Part shown: positions 49,751-57,575 of the stretch, one piece after another | How positions within the stretch are numbered: position 1 is the stretch's first letter | Layout: each line of letters begins with the position of its first letter | Origin: Halorussus gelatinilyticus | GTDB lineage: Archaea; Halobacteriota; Halobacteria; Halobacteriales; Haladaptataceae | NCBI RefSeq assembly: GCF_023238445.1 | Contig: NZ_CP096658.1 | Location: 3,286,001-3,350,000 of the forward strand | Direction of reading: 5' to 3' | Length of the DNA: 64,000 nucleotides | Position numbers and translations under genes: made by a program | Notes under the pieces: model-generated | The model's input: only the letters and a program-made list of their open reading frames with translations | The model's database searches: none | Told to the model about the DNA's origin: nothing

Positions 49751-50215
49751 GGTCTCACTCTCGCAGATTCCGACGACTGAACGGCGAGGCCCTCGTGGCC
49801 GAGCACTTTCGGTCCCGGATTCGTAGAGAGCGACGACCGAGCAGACCACCGACGAGTTACTTCGATTTTTCACCCCGGCGCGTGGGGGCGTCTGCGCGAG
49901 CGGATGCGAGCGCATGGCTCGTCGGACGCGGTTTGTCCGACGGCACGGCGCTCGTGAGCGCCGCGATCACCGCTCGAGGGACGACCGAAGGGAGAAGGTT
50001 GGGAAGACGAGGTGCTGTGCCGTGCGGAGCGGTGCAGTAGACTCCTGTGTTCAAGCCTGAAGCTATCCTCTCTCACCTCTGTCAACTCGTTCGCTCCGAT
50101 TCGAACCACCGAGACTCACCCACCCCGACTCGAACCACCGAAGAACAGTCTAGCTACCGACCGAAACGACCGACCGAGCAACCGACCGAAAATCCGCGAA
50201 AAACGAATCCCGAAT
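49716..50215. other. 500-bp gene-poor region
   Basis: After the 3' stem-loop I find no supported gene. The right part (about 50100-50200) is made of degenerate CCGACCGA/GAACCACCGA words, low-complexity and asymmetric between strands. No promoter-like AT-rich island or tRNA-like structure was seen. The reading frames present translate to compositionally biased, unconserved-looking peptides. Confidence 0.45.
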
Positions 50216-50797
50216 TCAGTCCCCGAATCGCAGGAGCTTCGGCCCCTCGACGGCCATCACGAACGAGATACTGAGCATCATAAACGCGACCGTGAGCAGT
50301 CCGTAGAGGCTCTCGGTCGTCACGTGCGTCGTCGGCGCGGTGCCGAGCCAGTTGCCCGCGATGACCGCACTTCCGACGACCGCAGTCCAGAGGAAGTACC
50401 GACTCCACTGGTGCGAGAACCGGCCGCGTTCGGGGGATTCGACTTCGAGAAATCGTCTGAGTCGTTCGGGGTCGGCGGTCAGCGTGACGAGTCGGTCCTC
50501 CGAGTCGTACTCGACCAATCCGTGTTCGCTCAGGCGCGGGATGTGAGTCTGATAGAGCGACGAGTACACCTGCTTTCGCTGGCGCGAGGTCAAGTCGGTG
50601 ATGGGAGTGTCGTTCTCCCACGCCGCGATGCGCGCGCTCAGGTCGGTCAGCGTAATATGGCGGTCGTCCAACAGGTGTCGGAGGACTCGCCGCCGACGGG
50701 AGTTGCCCAGCAGGTCGAACATCGCCTCTCGGGAAGGACCCTGCGCGGCCGTCCCACCCCTGTTCGACGCACTCAACGTAGTTGTCGCTTCGGCCAT
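50216..50797 (-). CDS. DUF7344-type winged-helix regulator with two C-terminal transmembrane helices
   Basis: A 193-residue protein. Residues 20-95 are a winged helix (SREAMFDLLGNSRRRRVLRHL, then RQRKQVYSSLYQTHIPRLSEHGLVEYD), the DUF7344 pattern. The C-terminal part holds two transmembrane helices (YFLWTAVVGSAVIAGNWL and YGLLTVAFMMLSISFVMAV), so the DNA-binding head is tethered to the membrane. The ATG at 50797 is preferred to a start ten codons upstream. An AT-rich promoter (GAATATTAATTAC, about 50830-50842) lies upstream. The interrupted gene at 46809 is a paralogue. Confidence 0.8.
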   Translation of the reverse strand: MAEATTTLSASNRGGTAAQGPSREAMFDLLGNSRRRRVLRHLLDDRHITLTDLSARIAAWENDTPITDLTSRQRKQVYSSLYQTHIPRLSEHGLVEYDSEDRLVTLTADPERLRRFLEVESPERGRFSHQWSRYFLWTAVVGSAVIAGNWLGTAPTTHVTTESLYGLLTVAFMMLSISFVMAVEGPKLLRFGD

Positions 50798-50882
50798 CTG
50801 TCTATTATTGTATACTCTCATCTACTCCGTAATTAATATTCGGGTTTTTAGCCTTGTGGCCGTCAGACGTCTGGCCGACGTG

Positions 50883-51686
50883 TCAGCGTCGCCGGTCGCG
50901 CCACGCCGGGAACTCCTCGCGAACCGACTCGACGCGAGTCGGGTCCACGTCGGCCACGACGAGGTCCGGGTCGTCGTTCGTGCCGGCCAGCGTCGTGCCC
51001 CACGGGTCGTACACCGCCGAACGTCCGAGCAGGGAGGCGTCCTCGAAGTCGCCCGACCCGTTGATGGTCGCCACGAAGAACTGGTTCTCGACGGCGCGAG
51101 CCCGCGGCAGGAGCTGCCAGTGTTCGACGCGAGGGTACGGCCACGCGCTCGGCACCAACACGAGGTCAGCGCCCGCCTCGGCGATGTCGCGGTACAGTTC
51201 CGGGAACCGGAGGTCGTAGCAGGTCGTCATCCCGACCGTGGCACCCTCGAACTCGGCGATTCCCAACGCTTCGCCCGGTACGAGCATCTGGGCTTCCGCC
51301 GACTCGTAGCCGAAGAGGTGGTGCTTGCGGTAGACCGCGAGGCGCGTCCCCTCGCGGTCGAACAGGACCGAGGTGTTCGCCAGTCCCTCGTCGGCGGGCG
51401 TCTCGACGCTCTCGGTCTCGGCGAGGTCCTCCACGATGCTCCCCGCGAGGACGCCGATTCCGTGTTCGCGGGCCGCGTTCGCGATGCGTCCGAGCGTCGG
51501 TCCCTCGACCGGTTCGGCGGCGCGCTGGTAGGCGTCGAACGCGAAGTAGCCGACGTTGAAGATTTCGGGAAGCGCCACGAGGTCCGCGCCGCGCTCGGCG
51601 GCCTCGACGATGGCGTCCTCGGCGCGCTCGCGGTTGGCTTCGACGGCCCCGCCCTCGATCTCGAGCTGCGCGAGTGCGACTCTCAC
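50883..51686 (-). CDS. carbon-nitrogen hydrolase (nitrilase superfamily)
   Basis: A 267-residue enzyme with a complete Glu-Lys-Cys set: Glu41 in ALPEIFN, Lys in VYRKHHLF near residue 121, and Cys in GMTTCYDLRFPELYR near residue 150. The Cys attacks amide or nitrile bonds. It is typical of the omega-amidase/Nit branch, and the substrate is unknown. The start codon overlaps the stop of the SRPBCC gene upstream by 4 nt (51683-51686), so they form a coupled pair. Confidence 0.92.
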   Translation of the reverse strand: MRVALAQLEIEGGAVEANRERAEDAIVEAAERGADLVALPEIFNVGYFAFDAYQRAAEPVEGPTLGRIANAAREHGIGVLAGSIVEDLAETESVETPADEGLANTSVLFDREGTRLAVYRKHHLFGYESAEAQMLVPGEALGIAEFEGATVGMTTCYDLRFPELYRDIAEAGADLVLVPSAWPYPRVEHWQLLPRARAVENQFFVATINGSGDFEDASLLGRSAVYDPWGTTLAGTNDDPDLVVADVDPTRVESVREEFPAWRDRRR

Positions 51687-52105
51687 GCCGTCGCCTCCTC
51701 CCGAAGCGCGGCTTCGAGGTTGTCGAGTTCGTTGTCCAGATTCTTCTTGAAGAAGCGCTCGACGCCGGGCACCTTCCCCTCGACCGTGAACCGGTTAATC
51801 AGTTTGCTCCCGGTCTCGGTCTCCTGAATCTCGTGTTCGCCGGTCACGCGGAGCGCCGACGACCGGCCGACGAACTTCACGTAGCGCGGCGGGTCGCGCT
51901 CCACGTCCTCGGTCCGAACCGGGACGGTCGTGTCGAGAAACGGAATCGGGAGCTTGATGTGCCAGATAGACGACGTCTCCCCGGTTCGCTCGTAGTCGGC
52001 GACGACGCTGATAGCGCTCGCTCGTTTCTCCGGGTCCGCGATGAACTCCCACACGTTCTCCGGCGAAACCCCGAGGTCGAAGGTCCGCTCTACCCGGACA
52101 GTCAT
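51683..52105 (-). CDS. SRPBCC (START/CoxG-like) protein
   Basis: A 140-residue helix-grip protein. Beginning MTVRVERTFDLGVSPENVWEFIADPEKRASAI and ending with a long helix (RFFKKNLDNELDNLEAALREEA), it matches the SRPBCC/CoxG-like fold, which binds hydrophobic ligands in a central cavity. Coupled by a 4-nt overlap to the nitrilase downstream; a shared ligand or pathway is possible but not shown. Confidence 0.83.
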   Translation of the reverse strand: MTVRVERTFDLGVSPENVWEFIADPEKRASAISVVADYERTGETSSIWHIKLPIPFLDTTVPVRTEDVERDPPRYVKFVGRSSALRVTGEHEIQETETGSKLINRFTVEGKVPGVERFFKKNLDNELDNLEAALREEATA

Positions 52106-52195
52106 ATCGGGACTTCGGGCCGGGTCGTCAAAAACCCGCCGGACCTCTCGCGACGTGCGCGAGTGCGGTCGGTCTCGGCCGTCGTCCCCGGCGGC

Positions 52196-52420
52196 TCAGC
52201 CCAGCGTTACCTTCCACGTCGTGGACTTCGCGCGTCCCCACTTCTCGATATCGACCTCTTCGCTCTTCTCGGCGAGTTCCGGCAGTCGCACGCCCACCTG
52301 CTTCGAGGAGAGACCCAGGTGCTCGGCGATGTTCTTCGACCGGAAGTAACGCTCGCCTTTCGAGACGCTCTCGCGGAGGTACGCGAGGATGCGCCGTTCC
52401 TCGTCGCTGTAGTCAGTCAT
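52196..52420 (-). CDS. small DUF7123-like winged-helix protein
   Basis: A 74-residue protein, MTDYSDEERRILAYLRESVSKGERYFRSKNIAEHLGLSSKQVGVRLPELAEKSEEVDIEKWGRAKSTTWKVTLG in outline: a winged-helix fold with a helix-turn-helix around SKNIAEHLGLSSKQVGVRLPEL and a short C-terminal wing. Small haloarchaeal DNA-binding regulators of this kind are common. An AACGATT-N10-AATCGTT inverted repeat lies 32 nt upstream. Targets unknown. Confidence 0.75.
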   Translation of the reverse strand: MTDYSDEERRILAYLRESVSKGERYFRSKNIAEHLGLSSKQVGVRLPELAEKSEEVDIEKWGRAKSTTWKVTLG

Positions 52421-52451
52421 CCTTACACGCTACTAGGGCGCTCGGAACCTT

Positions 52452-52475
52452 AACGATTTCCCGCCGGTAATCGTT
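52452..52475. promoter_or_regulatory. 7-10-7 inverted repeat upstream of the DUF7123-like gene
   Basis: AACGATT (52452-52458) and AATCGTT (52469-52475) are exact complements, 10 nt apart, overlapping a TTAAGG-like TATA element. The small regulator itself may be the ligand of this site. Confidence 0.45.
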
Positions 52476-52582
52476 CAGTTCGGCGACCCGTCCCCGCCGA
52501 GACCGGTCGAATCACGTTCGATTCACCGGGCAATCGGCGCGAGCGCCGGTTTACGGAGGAGTTACCCCGACGACGCAGTGGA

Positions 52583-52768
52583 CTACCAGTAGAGGTGGAC
52601 CGCGGCGACGGCGAGGACCCCGGCGACGACGGCACCCGCGAAGCCCCACGCGGCGAGTTCGCTACCCGGTTCCAGGAACATCGCTACCGTCGATCCGACC
52701 GCCAGCAGGGTGAACAGCGTGGCGAGTCCGATACCTTTGTCGCTGGCGACAGTCTCGTGTTCGGCCAT
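52583..52768 (-). CDS. small two-helix membrane protein
   Basis: A 61-residue protein: soluble N-terminus MAEHETVASDKG, then two transmembrane helices (GLATLFTLLAVGSTVAMFLEPG and WGFAGAVVAGVLAVAAVHLYW). Conserved-looking small haloarchaeal membrane proteins of this layout exist; I do not assign a function. Confidence 0.65.
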   Translation of the reverse strand: MAEHETVASDKGIGLATLFTLLAVGSTVAMFLEPGSELAAWGFAGAVVAGVLAVAAVHLYW

Positions 52769-52949
52769 GTCCGGCGTTTCCGTCGGGCGGAACTTAGTTC
52801 ATTCTACTCGTCGGCCTCGTTCGCAGTCATCGTCGCTGATTCACGACTCTCATCGCCGGTCCGCAGTCCTCCTCGGTCGTCCGTGGTTTCTCGGGGCCGT
52901 CCGTGAATTCCCGTCAATCGCCTATGAGTTTTCGTCGCCTGCCGGTAGG

Positions 52950-52955
52950 TTTTAC
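52950..52955 (+). promoter_or_regulatory. TATA box of the LEA-type gene
   Basis: TTTTAC is centred 27 nt before the ATG at 52980. Confidence 0.5.
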
Positions 52956-52979
52956 GGCGTGGGGTGTGGGCTACGAGAT

Positions 52980-54167
52980 ATGCTCGGGACGGTCAAGTCG
53001 GCGTTACTCGGGAGTAAGATTCGTGTACTGGTCACGCTACTGTTGGCGCTCGGGGTCGTCGTCGGTGGCGGACTCTCGCTCGGCGTCCTCGGCGCGCCGA
53101 GCGTCGTCGGCGTCCACAACAGTTTCGGCGACGTGACCGAGGAGACGACCGAAATTCGGACCGAACTCGTCGTCCGGAACCCGAACCCCGTTGGTATCAA
53201 TCTCGGCGGCGTGTCGGTGTCCTACGACGTGACGATGAACGACGTGGCCATGGCTAACGGGACGAAGGAGGGCGTCTCGGTCGGCACGGGCAACAGCACC
53301 GTGAACGTCAGCACGCGGATGGACAACGAGAGGATTCCCGCGTGGTGGGTCAGCCACGTCCGGAACGGCGAGGAGACGGCGCTCCGGGTGGACGCGACGG
53401 TTCGGTCCTCGACGCTCGGCCGGAGTTTTCAGGCCCCGCCGGTCGAACGTCAAATCTCGACCGACGTCATCTCGCAGTTCAACTCCACCGAACCGCGGCC
53501 CATCGACGCCGACCAACCGCTGGTCTCGGACCCCGTGGGCTACGTCAACGAGACCAGCGCGCGGTGGGGCGAGGTGACGGCCTCCGAGACGCCCATCGAC
53601 ATGCGGTTCACAGTCTACAACGCCAAGTCGCTCCCGATGGCTGTCACCGAAATCGGATACACCATCACGATGAACAACATCACGGTCGGCAACGGGTCGA
53701 GCGAGACGGGCCACGTCATCGAAGGCCACAGTACGGAAACCATCGAGACCCGGACGGCCATCCGGAACGGGAAACTCGACCAGTGGTGGGTCTCGCACCT
53801 CGAAAACGACCAAGTGACCGACCTCCGCATCGACTTCTACGCCGAGTTGGAACTCGGCGGCGAGACGTTCCGCGTGCCGCTGGAGGACCTAACCTACCGG
53901 AAGACCATCGAAACCGACATCTTCGGGAACAAAGCCGAGTCCAGCGGATCGACCACCGGCAGTGAAGCCAGAACTGCCGACGACTCGAAGTCGGGCGGAG
54001 AGACGACCGCGGGCGACGGTTCGGAAACAACCGCAAACGACGACTCGGCGACGACGACAGACGGTGACACCGCCACCACTACCACCGCGAACGACGGCGC
54101 GACCGGCGGCGAGACCACGACCACCGACGACGGTCTCCTCTCGCTTTCTGTGTCCGGACTCCGATAG
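52980..54167 (+). CDS. membrane-anchored LEA14-type (WHy domain) protein
   Basis: A 395-residue protein. An N-terminal helix (SKIRVLVTLLLALGVVVGGGLSLGVL, residues 12-37) anchors it. Two copies of an LEA type 2/WHy domain follow: residues 45-165 with ELVVRNPNPVGINLGGVSVSYDVTMNDVAMANG, and residues 195-305 with RFTVYNAKSLPMAVTEIGYTITMNNITVGNG. Each ends ...WWVSHLxN. A Thr/Asp/Ser-rich tail of about 80 residues ends in a short hydrophobic SLSVSG. LEA14 domains are linked to desiccation or salt stress. The two domains are internal duplicates. Confidence 0.8.
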   Translation: MLGTVKSALLGSKIRVLVTLLLALGVVVGGGLSLGVLGAPSVVGVHNSFGDVTEETTEIRTELVVRNPNPVGINLGGVSVSYDVTMNDVAMANGTKEGVSVGTGNSTVNVSTRMDNERIPAWWVSHVRNGEETALRVDATVRSSTLGRSFQAPPVERQISTDVISQFNSTEPRPIDADQPLVSDPVGYVNETSARWGEVTASETPIDMRFTVYNAKSLPMAVTEIGYTITMNNITVGNGSSETGHVIEGHSTETIETRTAIRNGKLDQWWVSHLENDQVTDLRIDFYAELELGGETFRVPLEDLTYRKTIETDIFGNKAESSGSTTGSEARTADDSKSGGETTAGDGSETTANDDSATTTDGDTATTTTANDGATGGETTTTDDGLLSLSVSGLR

Positions 54168-54310
54168 CGCGGCGACGAAACGTTTCGCGCTCGAACGCTC
54201 GCCAGCGGTGGAGCTTCACGGCTATCCGGAATCCACATCTCCGGGAAAACGGCGCAGATATTTCCGGTCGCCGGTAGAGTTTTAACCTCGGGTGAGAGAG
54301 CTACCAACGC

Positions 54311-54818
54311 ATGACACGGAGTGTAGACGCTCCTGATCGAGTTCTTCTCGTGCGATGAGAGTGACGTTTCGATACGGAGCGACGGCGAGTCGATAGTACT
54401 GGCGGTAGACGGTGACGACTACCAACTGTCCAGAGGCGAGGCCGCGGACCTGCAGGACGCGGTCGGCGACGCGCTGACCCAGCGCCGGGAGTTCTTCCGG
54501 ACCGCTGGCGTCCACCGCGAGGACGGCACCTACGAGGTCGTCCGGCGCGGGGCCGACTCGGCGGGCAACTCGAAGGTGTTCGAGGATTTCCGCGAACTGC
54601 GCCGGCTGTTCGACCGACTGCCCGACGAGTTCTCGGCCGACGACGTGGGCCGGACGGGTATCACGGGGTCGCGTCGCCACATGCTGGTGCGCCACTTCGC
54701 GGAGCATCCCAGCTTCGACTGCACGATAACCCGGCGCAACCCGCTGACCGCCGAAAAGACCGCGGAATCGGCCTCCGAGCGACCTGCCGGCGAGAGCGAG
54801 GTGGTCAGCGCGGACTGA
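54311..54818 (+). pseudogene. haloarchaeal conserved protein with an N-terminal frameshift
   Basis: The start ATG 54311 reads MTRSVDAPDRVLLVR and hits TGA at once. Shifting by one base at about 54345-54353 gives a long open frame: CDESDVSIRSDGESIVLAVDGDDYQLSRGEAADLQDAV, then FFRTAGVHREDGTYEVVRRGADSAG and ELRRLFDRLPDEFSADDVGRTGITGSRRHMLVRHFAEHPSFDCTITRRNP. This looks like one protein of about 168 residues. No ATG, GTG or TTG in the second frame precedes the conserved part, so a frameshift (or a sequencing error) is the simplest reading. A TTTTAA element lies about 30 nt upstream. Confidence 0.6.
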
Positions 54819-54921
54819 CGCGGAGGCAGTTCGGCCGACCCGATTTCTCCGACAGTCGAACCGACCGATAGACGTCAGTGTCGCCGCCCGCGATACCGAC
54901 GTTTCCTAGCAGTGTGGCTGG

Positions 54922-55095
54922 CTACGTGTCCGGACGCAAGTCGAACCCCTCGACTTCCTTGACGGCTTCCGACCCGCAGTTCGGACAGCGGTCCAGGGGT
55001 TCGTCGAATCGTTCGCCGCACTCGGTACACTCCAGCGCGACGCCGGGTTCGGTGTCGGGCACGAGCATGTCCCTGAGAGTCTCGACGATGCCCAT
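54922..55095 (-). CDS. 57-residue zinc-ribbon protein
   Basis: A short reading frame of 57 residues: start MGIVETLRDM, then CTECGERF (CxxC) and CPNCGSEA (CxxC) 15 residues apart, ending FDLRPDT. The two CxxC knuckles make a treble-clef or zinc-ribbon domain. The function is unknown; small zinc fingers of this type in haloarchaea can act in regulation and growth. The opposite strand has no supported gene here. Confidence 0.75.
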   Translation of the reverse strand: MGIVETLRDMLVPDTEPGVALECTECGERFDEPLDRCPNCGSEAVKEVEGFDLRPDT

Positions 55096-55212
55096 ACACC
55101 GAGTAACGTCCGACGACGGAAGGAAATTGTTGCCAAACGACAGACCGTCAGGGTTCGGGAAGAAGACGAGATTCGAATAGAGGACGCGTGCCGACCGAAT
55201 CGGCGTCCGGCG

Positions 55213-56241
55213 TCAGTTGATGGTCGTGTGTTCGCTCTCCTCGTTGAGCGCGAGGTTCGCCGCGATTTCGGCGTTCCGCATGGCGTACTGGGCGGTCTGC
55301 TGGAGGCTGACCAGCACCTCGCGGACCGCCAGCAGCGAGTCGTTGTCCATCTCGGGCAGGTCCGACAGAATCTCGCTCTCGCGGTCGCCGATTTCGTGGA
55401 ACAGCGCGCGGACCTCCAGCGTCTTGTCGTAGTCGCGCTCGACGGCGGCCTGCACCGCCTTCGCAGTTATCTCGTCCACTTGGTCGGTGAACTCCCGGAT
55501 GCGGCGCATCGTCTGGCCGTCCACGTCGAGCGTGTGACCCTCGGCTTCGAGGGTGATTTCGGCGATGTCCTCGGCGTTGTCCGCGATAAGTTCGAGGTTC
55601 TTGGCGATGGAGCGGTAGCCGATGAGCGGAAAGCCGGAGTCCAAATCGACCGCGCGGGCGAGCGTCGGGTTCTGGTAGGCGGTGAAGATGAGTCGAAGCA
55701 GGAGGACGAATATCTTGTTCGCCTGTCGCTCGCGGTTCAGGGCGCGCTGTGCAAGGTCGGGGTTGCCGTGCGCCAAGGCCTTGACCGCCTCGCCGCGCAT
55801 CGTCGAACCCGTGTTCTCCAGTCGTTCGAGCAGGTTGTCGAGGCTGAAGTCCTCGGGGTCCACCGAACACCGGATGGCGATGCTGTCGGGCGTCTCCTCG
55901 ACCACGCCCAACCCCATCAGCTGCGTCTCGGCCTTGTAGACCGCGTTGATGTGGGCGCTGTCGAGGGTCTCCTCGCTCTCGACGTGGATGACCCGGCGAC
56001 CGAGGACGTACTGGGCGACGATGGCGCGCTCGACGGCGTCGGCGTCCAGATTCTTCGCGTGGATGACCGCCTCGGACTCCTCGGTGTGGGCCGACTCCGG
56101 CAGGACCGTCAGCGTCCCCTTCCCGCCCATCCGCAACGAGACCTCGTCTCCCTTCTCGACGTTGTTCTCCTTGGCCCACTCCGCCGGCAGGGTCATCGCC
56201 AGCGTCGAGGGGCCCAGTCGCTGCACCTTGCGAGTTTCCAT
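55213..56241 (-). CDS. AbrB-type plus PhoU-domain regulator
   Basis: A 342-residue protein. Residues 1-50 are a swapped-hairpin AbrB-like domain (METRKVQRLGPSTLAMTLPAEWAKENNVEKGDEVSL). The rest consists of PhoU-type helical repeats (NPTLARAVDLDSG..., YRSIAKNLELIADNAEDIAEIT; LFHEIGDRESEILSDL). PhoU proteins modulate phosphate transport and signalling; fusion to AbrB makes this a probable phosphate-linked DNA-binding regulator found in haloarchaea. The start ATG 56241 lies 30 nt after a CTTAAG TATA-like element. An ACAAT-T-ATTGT palindrome lies 46 nt upstream of the start. Confidence 0.88.
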   Translation of the reverse strand: METRKVQRLGPSTLAMTLPAEWAKENNVEKGDEVSLRMGGKGTLTVLPESAHTEESEAVIHAKNLDADAVERAIVAQYVLGRRVIHVESEETLDSAHINAVYKAETQLMGLGVVEETPDSIAIRCSVDPEDFSLDNLLERLENTGSTMRGEAVKALAHGNPDLAQRALNRERQANKIFVLLLRLIFTAYQNPTLARAVDLDSGFPLIGYRSIAKNLELIADNAEDIAEITLEAEGHTLDVDGQTMRRIREFTDQVDEITAKAVQAAVERDYDKTLEVRALFHEIGDRESEILSDLPEMDNDSLLAVREVLVSLQQTAQYAMRNAEIAANLALNEESEHTTIN

Positions 56242-56286
56242 GTACGTGTTGTTACTGCACCCGACGACCTTAAGCTTCACTAGGGG

Positions 56287-56297
56287 ACAATTATTGT
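56287..56297. promoter_or_regulatory. ACAAT-T-ATTGT palindrome upstream of the AbrB-PhoU gene
   Basis: Perfect 5-1-5 palindrome, 16 bp upstream of the TATA-like CTTAAG (56269-56274), in an AT-rich island. A possible autoregulatory or phosphate-response site. Confidence 0.4.
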
Positions 56298-56340
56298 GCC
56301 TTAAATTGCCTTCACAACCGAGCGGGTACCGGCTCTCGTC

Positions 56341-57426
56341 TCAGACTACCTTCATCATCCGGCGCTCGAACCGGCCGACGCGGACCTTCCGCCAGCCTCG
56401 CAAGTCGTCGTCCACCTCGTCGTCGCCCGTATCGACCCGGAGGACGCCCACGCCGTCCAATTTGTCCTTGGAAGCGACGACCTCGACCTCCGAGCGGTGG
56501 ATCACCTCGGGCGAAATCTGGTCGTTGCCCCGACCGAAGACGAACCCCTGCCCGCCGATGGGCGAGACCACGACGACGTTCCGGTCGCCCAGCAGTTCCA
56601 GAATCTCGTCGGCGCTCGCGTCTTCGGCCAGCACCTCGCCGTCCCGCCACACGTCCACGCCGAGGGGCGACCCCTCGAAGCCCAACTCCGCCTTCACCGC
56701 CCCGACCGTGCTTCCCGGCCCGAGGACGTAGGTTGTCCCCTCGTCGCTCCGGGCGTCCGCGGCGACCCCGGCCGCGAGGCTCTCGACGGTGCCGCCCCCG
56801 ACCTGCTTGCTCGACTGGAGGTCCTCGGCGACGGGCACCGAAGCGACGGCCTTCAACTCGGCGCGGACCTCTCCCTCGCGGTAGGCCGCCTCGTCGATGT
56901 CGTTGACCTCGCGGCGCTCGGTCCGGTCGAAGTCGGCGGCGACCCGGCCCGCCGCCTCGGGCGTCACCGCGAAGACGGCCGAGTAGACCTTGACGCCCGC
57001 GGGGACGCCGAGAATCGGAACGTCGGCGTCCGCCTCGTCCAGCGTCTCGGCCACGTCCACCGCGGTCCCGTCGCCGCCGACGAACAGAATCAAGTCGGCC
57101 TCCTCCGCGACGAACCGCCGGACCGCCTCGCGGGTGTCGGCGGCGGCGGTCTCCTCGCCCGACGGTTCGCCCACGACCCGCGGGTCGAGTCCGGCCTCGC
57201 GGGCCTCGTGCTCGCCCATCTCGCCGCCGTAGGTCAGTATCTCGACTTCCGAGTCCGTGGCGCGAGCGCGCTCGGCGAGCGCGCGCAGGGCCGCGACCGC
57301 CCGGTCGGGTGCCCGCGGGGCCGCGCCGCGCTCGCGGGCCTCCGCTACCTTCCCGTCGGTGCCTTTCAGCCCTACTCGACCGCCCATCCCCGCGATGGGG
57401 TTGACCACGACGCCGATGGTTCGCAT
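56341..57426 (-). CDS. ATP-NAD kinase/diacylglycerol-kinase-fold protein
   Basis: A 361-residue protein. IGVVVNPIAGMGGRVGLKGTDG at the start and LILFVGGDGTAVDVAETL near residue 115 (GGDGT) are the ATP-binding motifs of the ATP-NAD kinase (AcoX-like) family. Later, VLGPGSTVGAVKAELGF and VVVVSPIGGQGFVFGRGNDQIS complete the fold. The family phosphorylates NAD, sugars or lipids; canonical PpnK is shorter, so this is a related member of unknown substrate. Start chosen at ATG 57426; a longer N-terminus upstream is low-complexity. Confidence 0.82.
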   Translation of the reverse strand: MRTIGVVVNPIAGMGGRVGLKGTDGKVAEARERGAAPRAPDRAVAALRALAERARATDSEVEILTYGGEMGEHEAREAGLDPRVVGEPSGEETAAADTREAVRRFVAEEADLILFVGGDGTAVDVAETLDEADADVPILGVPAGVKVYSAVFAVTPEAAGRVAADFDRTERREVNDIDEAAYREGEVRAELKAVASVPVAEDLQSSKQVGGGTVESLAAGVAADARSDEGTTYVLGPGSTVGAVKAELGFEGSPLGVDVWRDGEVLAEDASADEILELLGDRNVVVVSPIGGQGFVFGRGNDQISPEVIHRSEVEVVASKDKLDGVGVLRVDTGDDEVDDDLRGWRKVRVGRFERRMMKVV

Positions 57427-57575
57427 GGGCGTGGCTACGCGCGTCGAGCGCAAAAGCGGTCCGATGCCGACCGCTTGGACCGCCCGAGCCGAGGGCTCGG
57501 GGGGAAGCGAACTACGGAAAAACGGCACCGCGAAAGCGGACTGCTACCGGCGCAACCGTCGGATACGCTCGGTTC

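Noticed and set aside
49795-50040. Short plus-strand frame in the 500-bp gap as a small gene
   Set aside because: Arg/Ser/Ala-biased composition, no promoter at leaderless distance, no motif.
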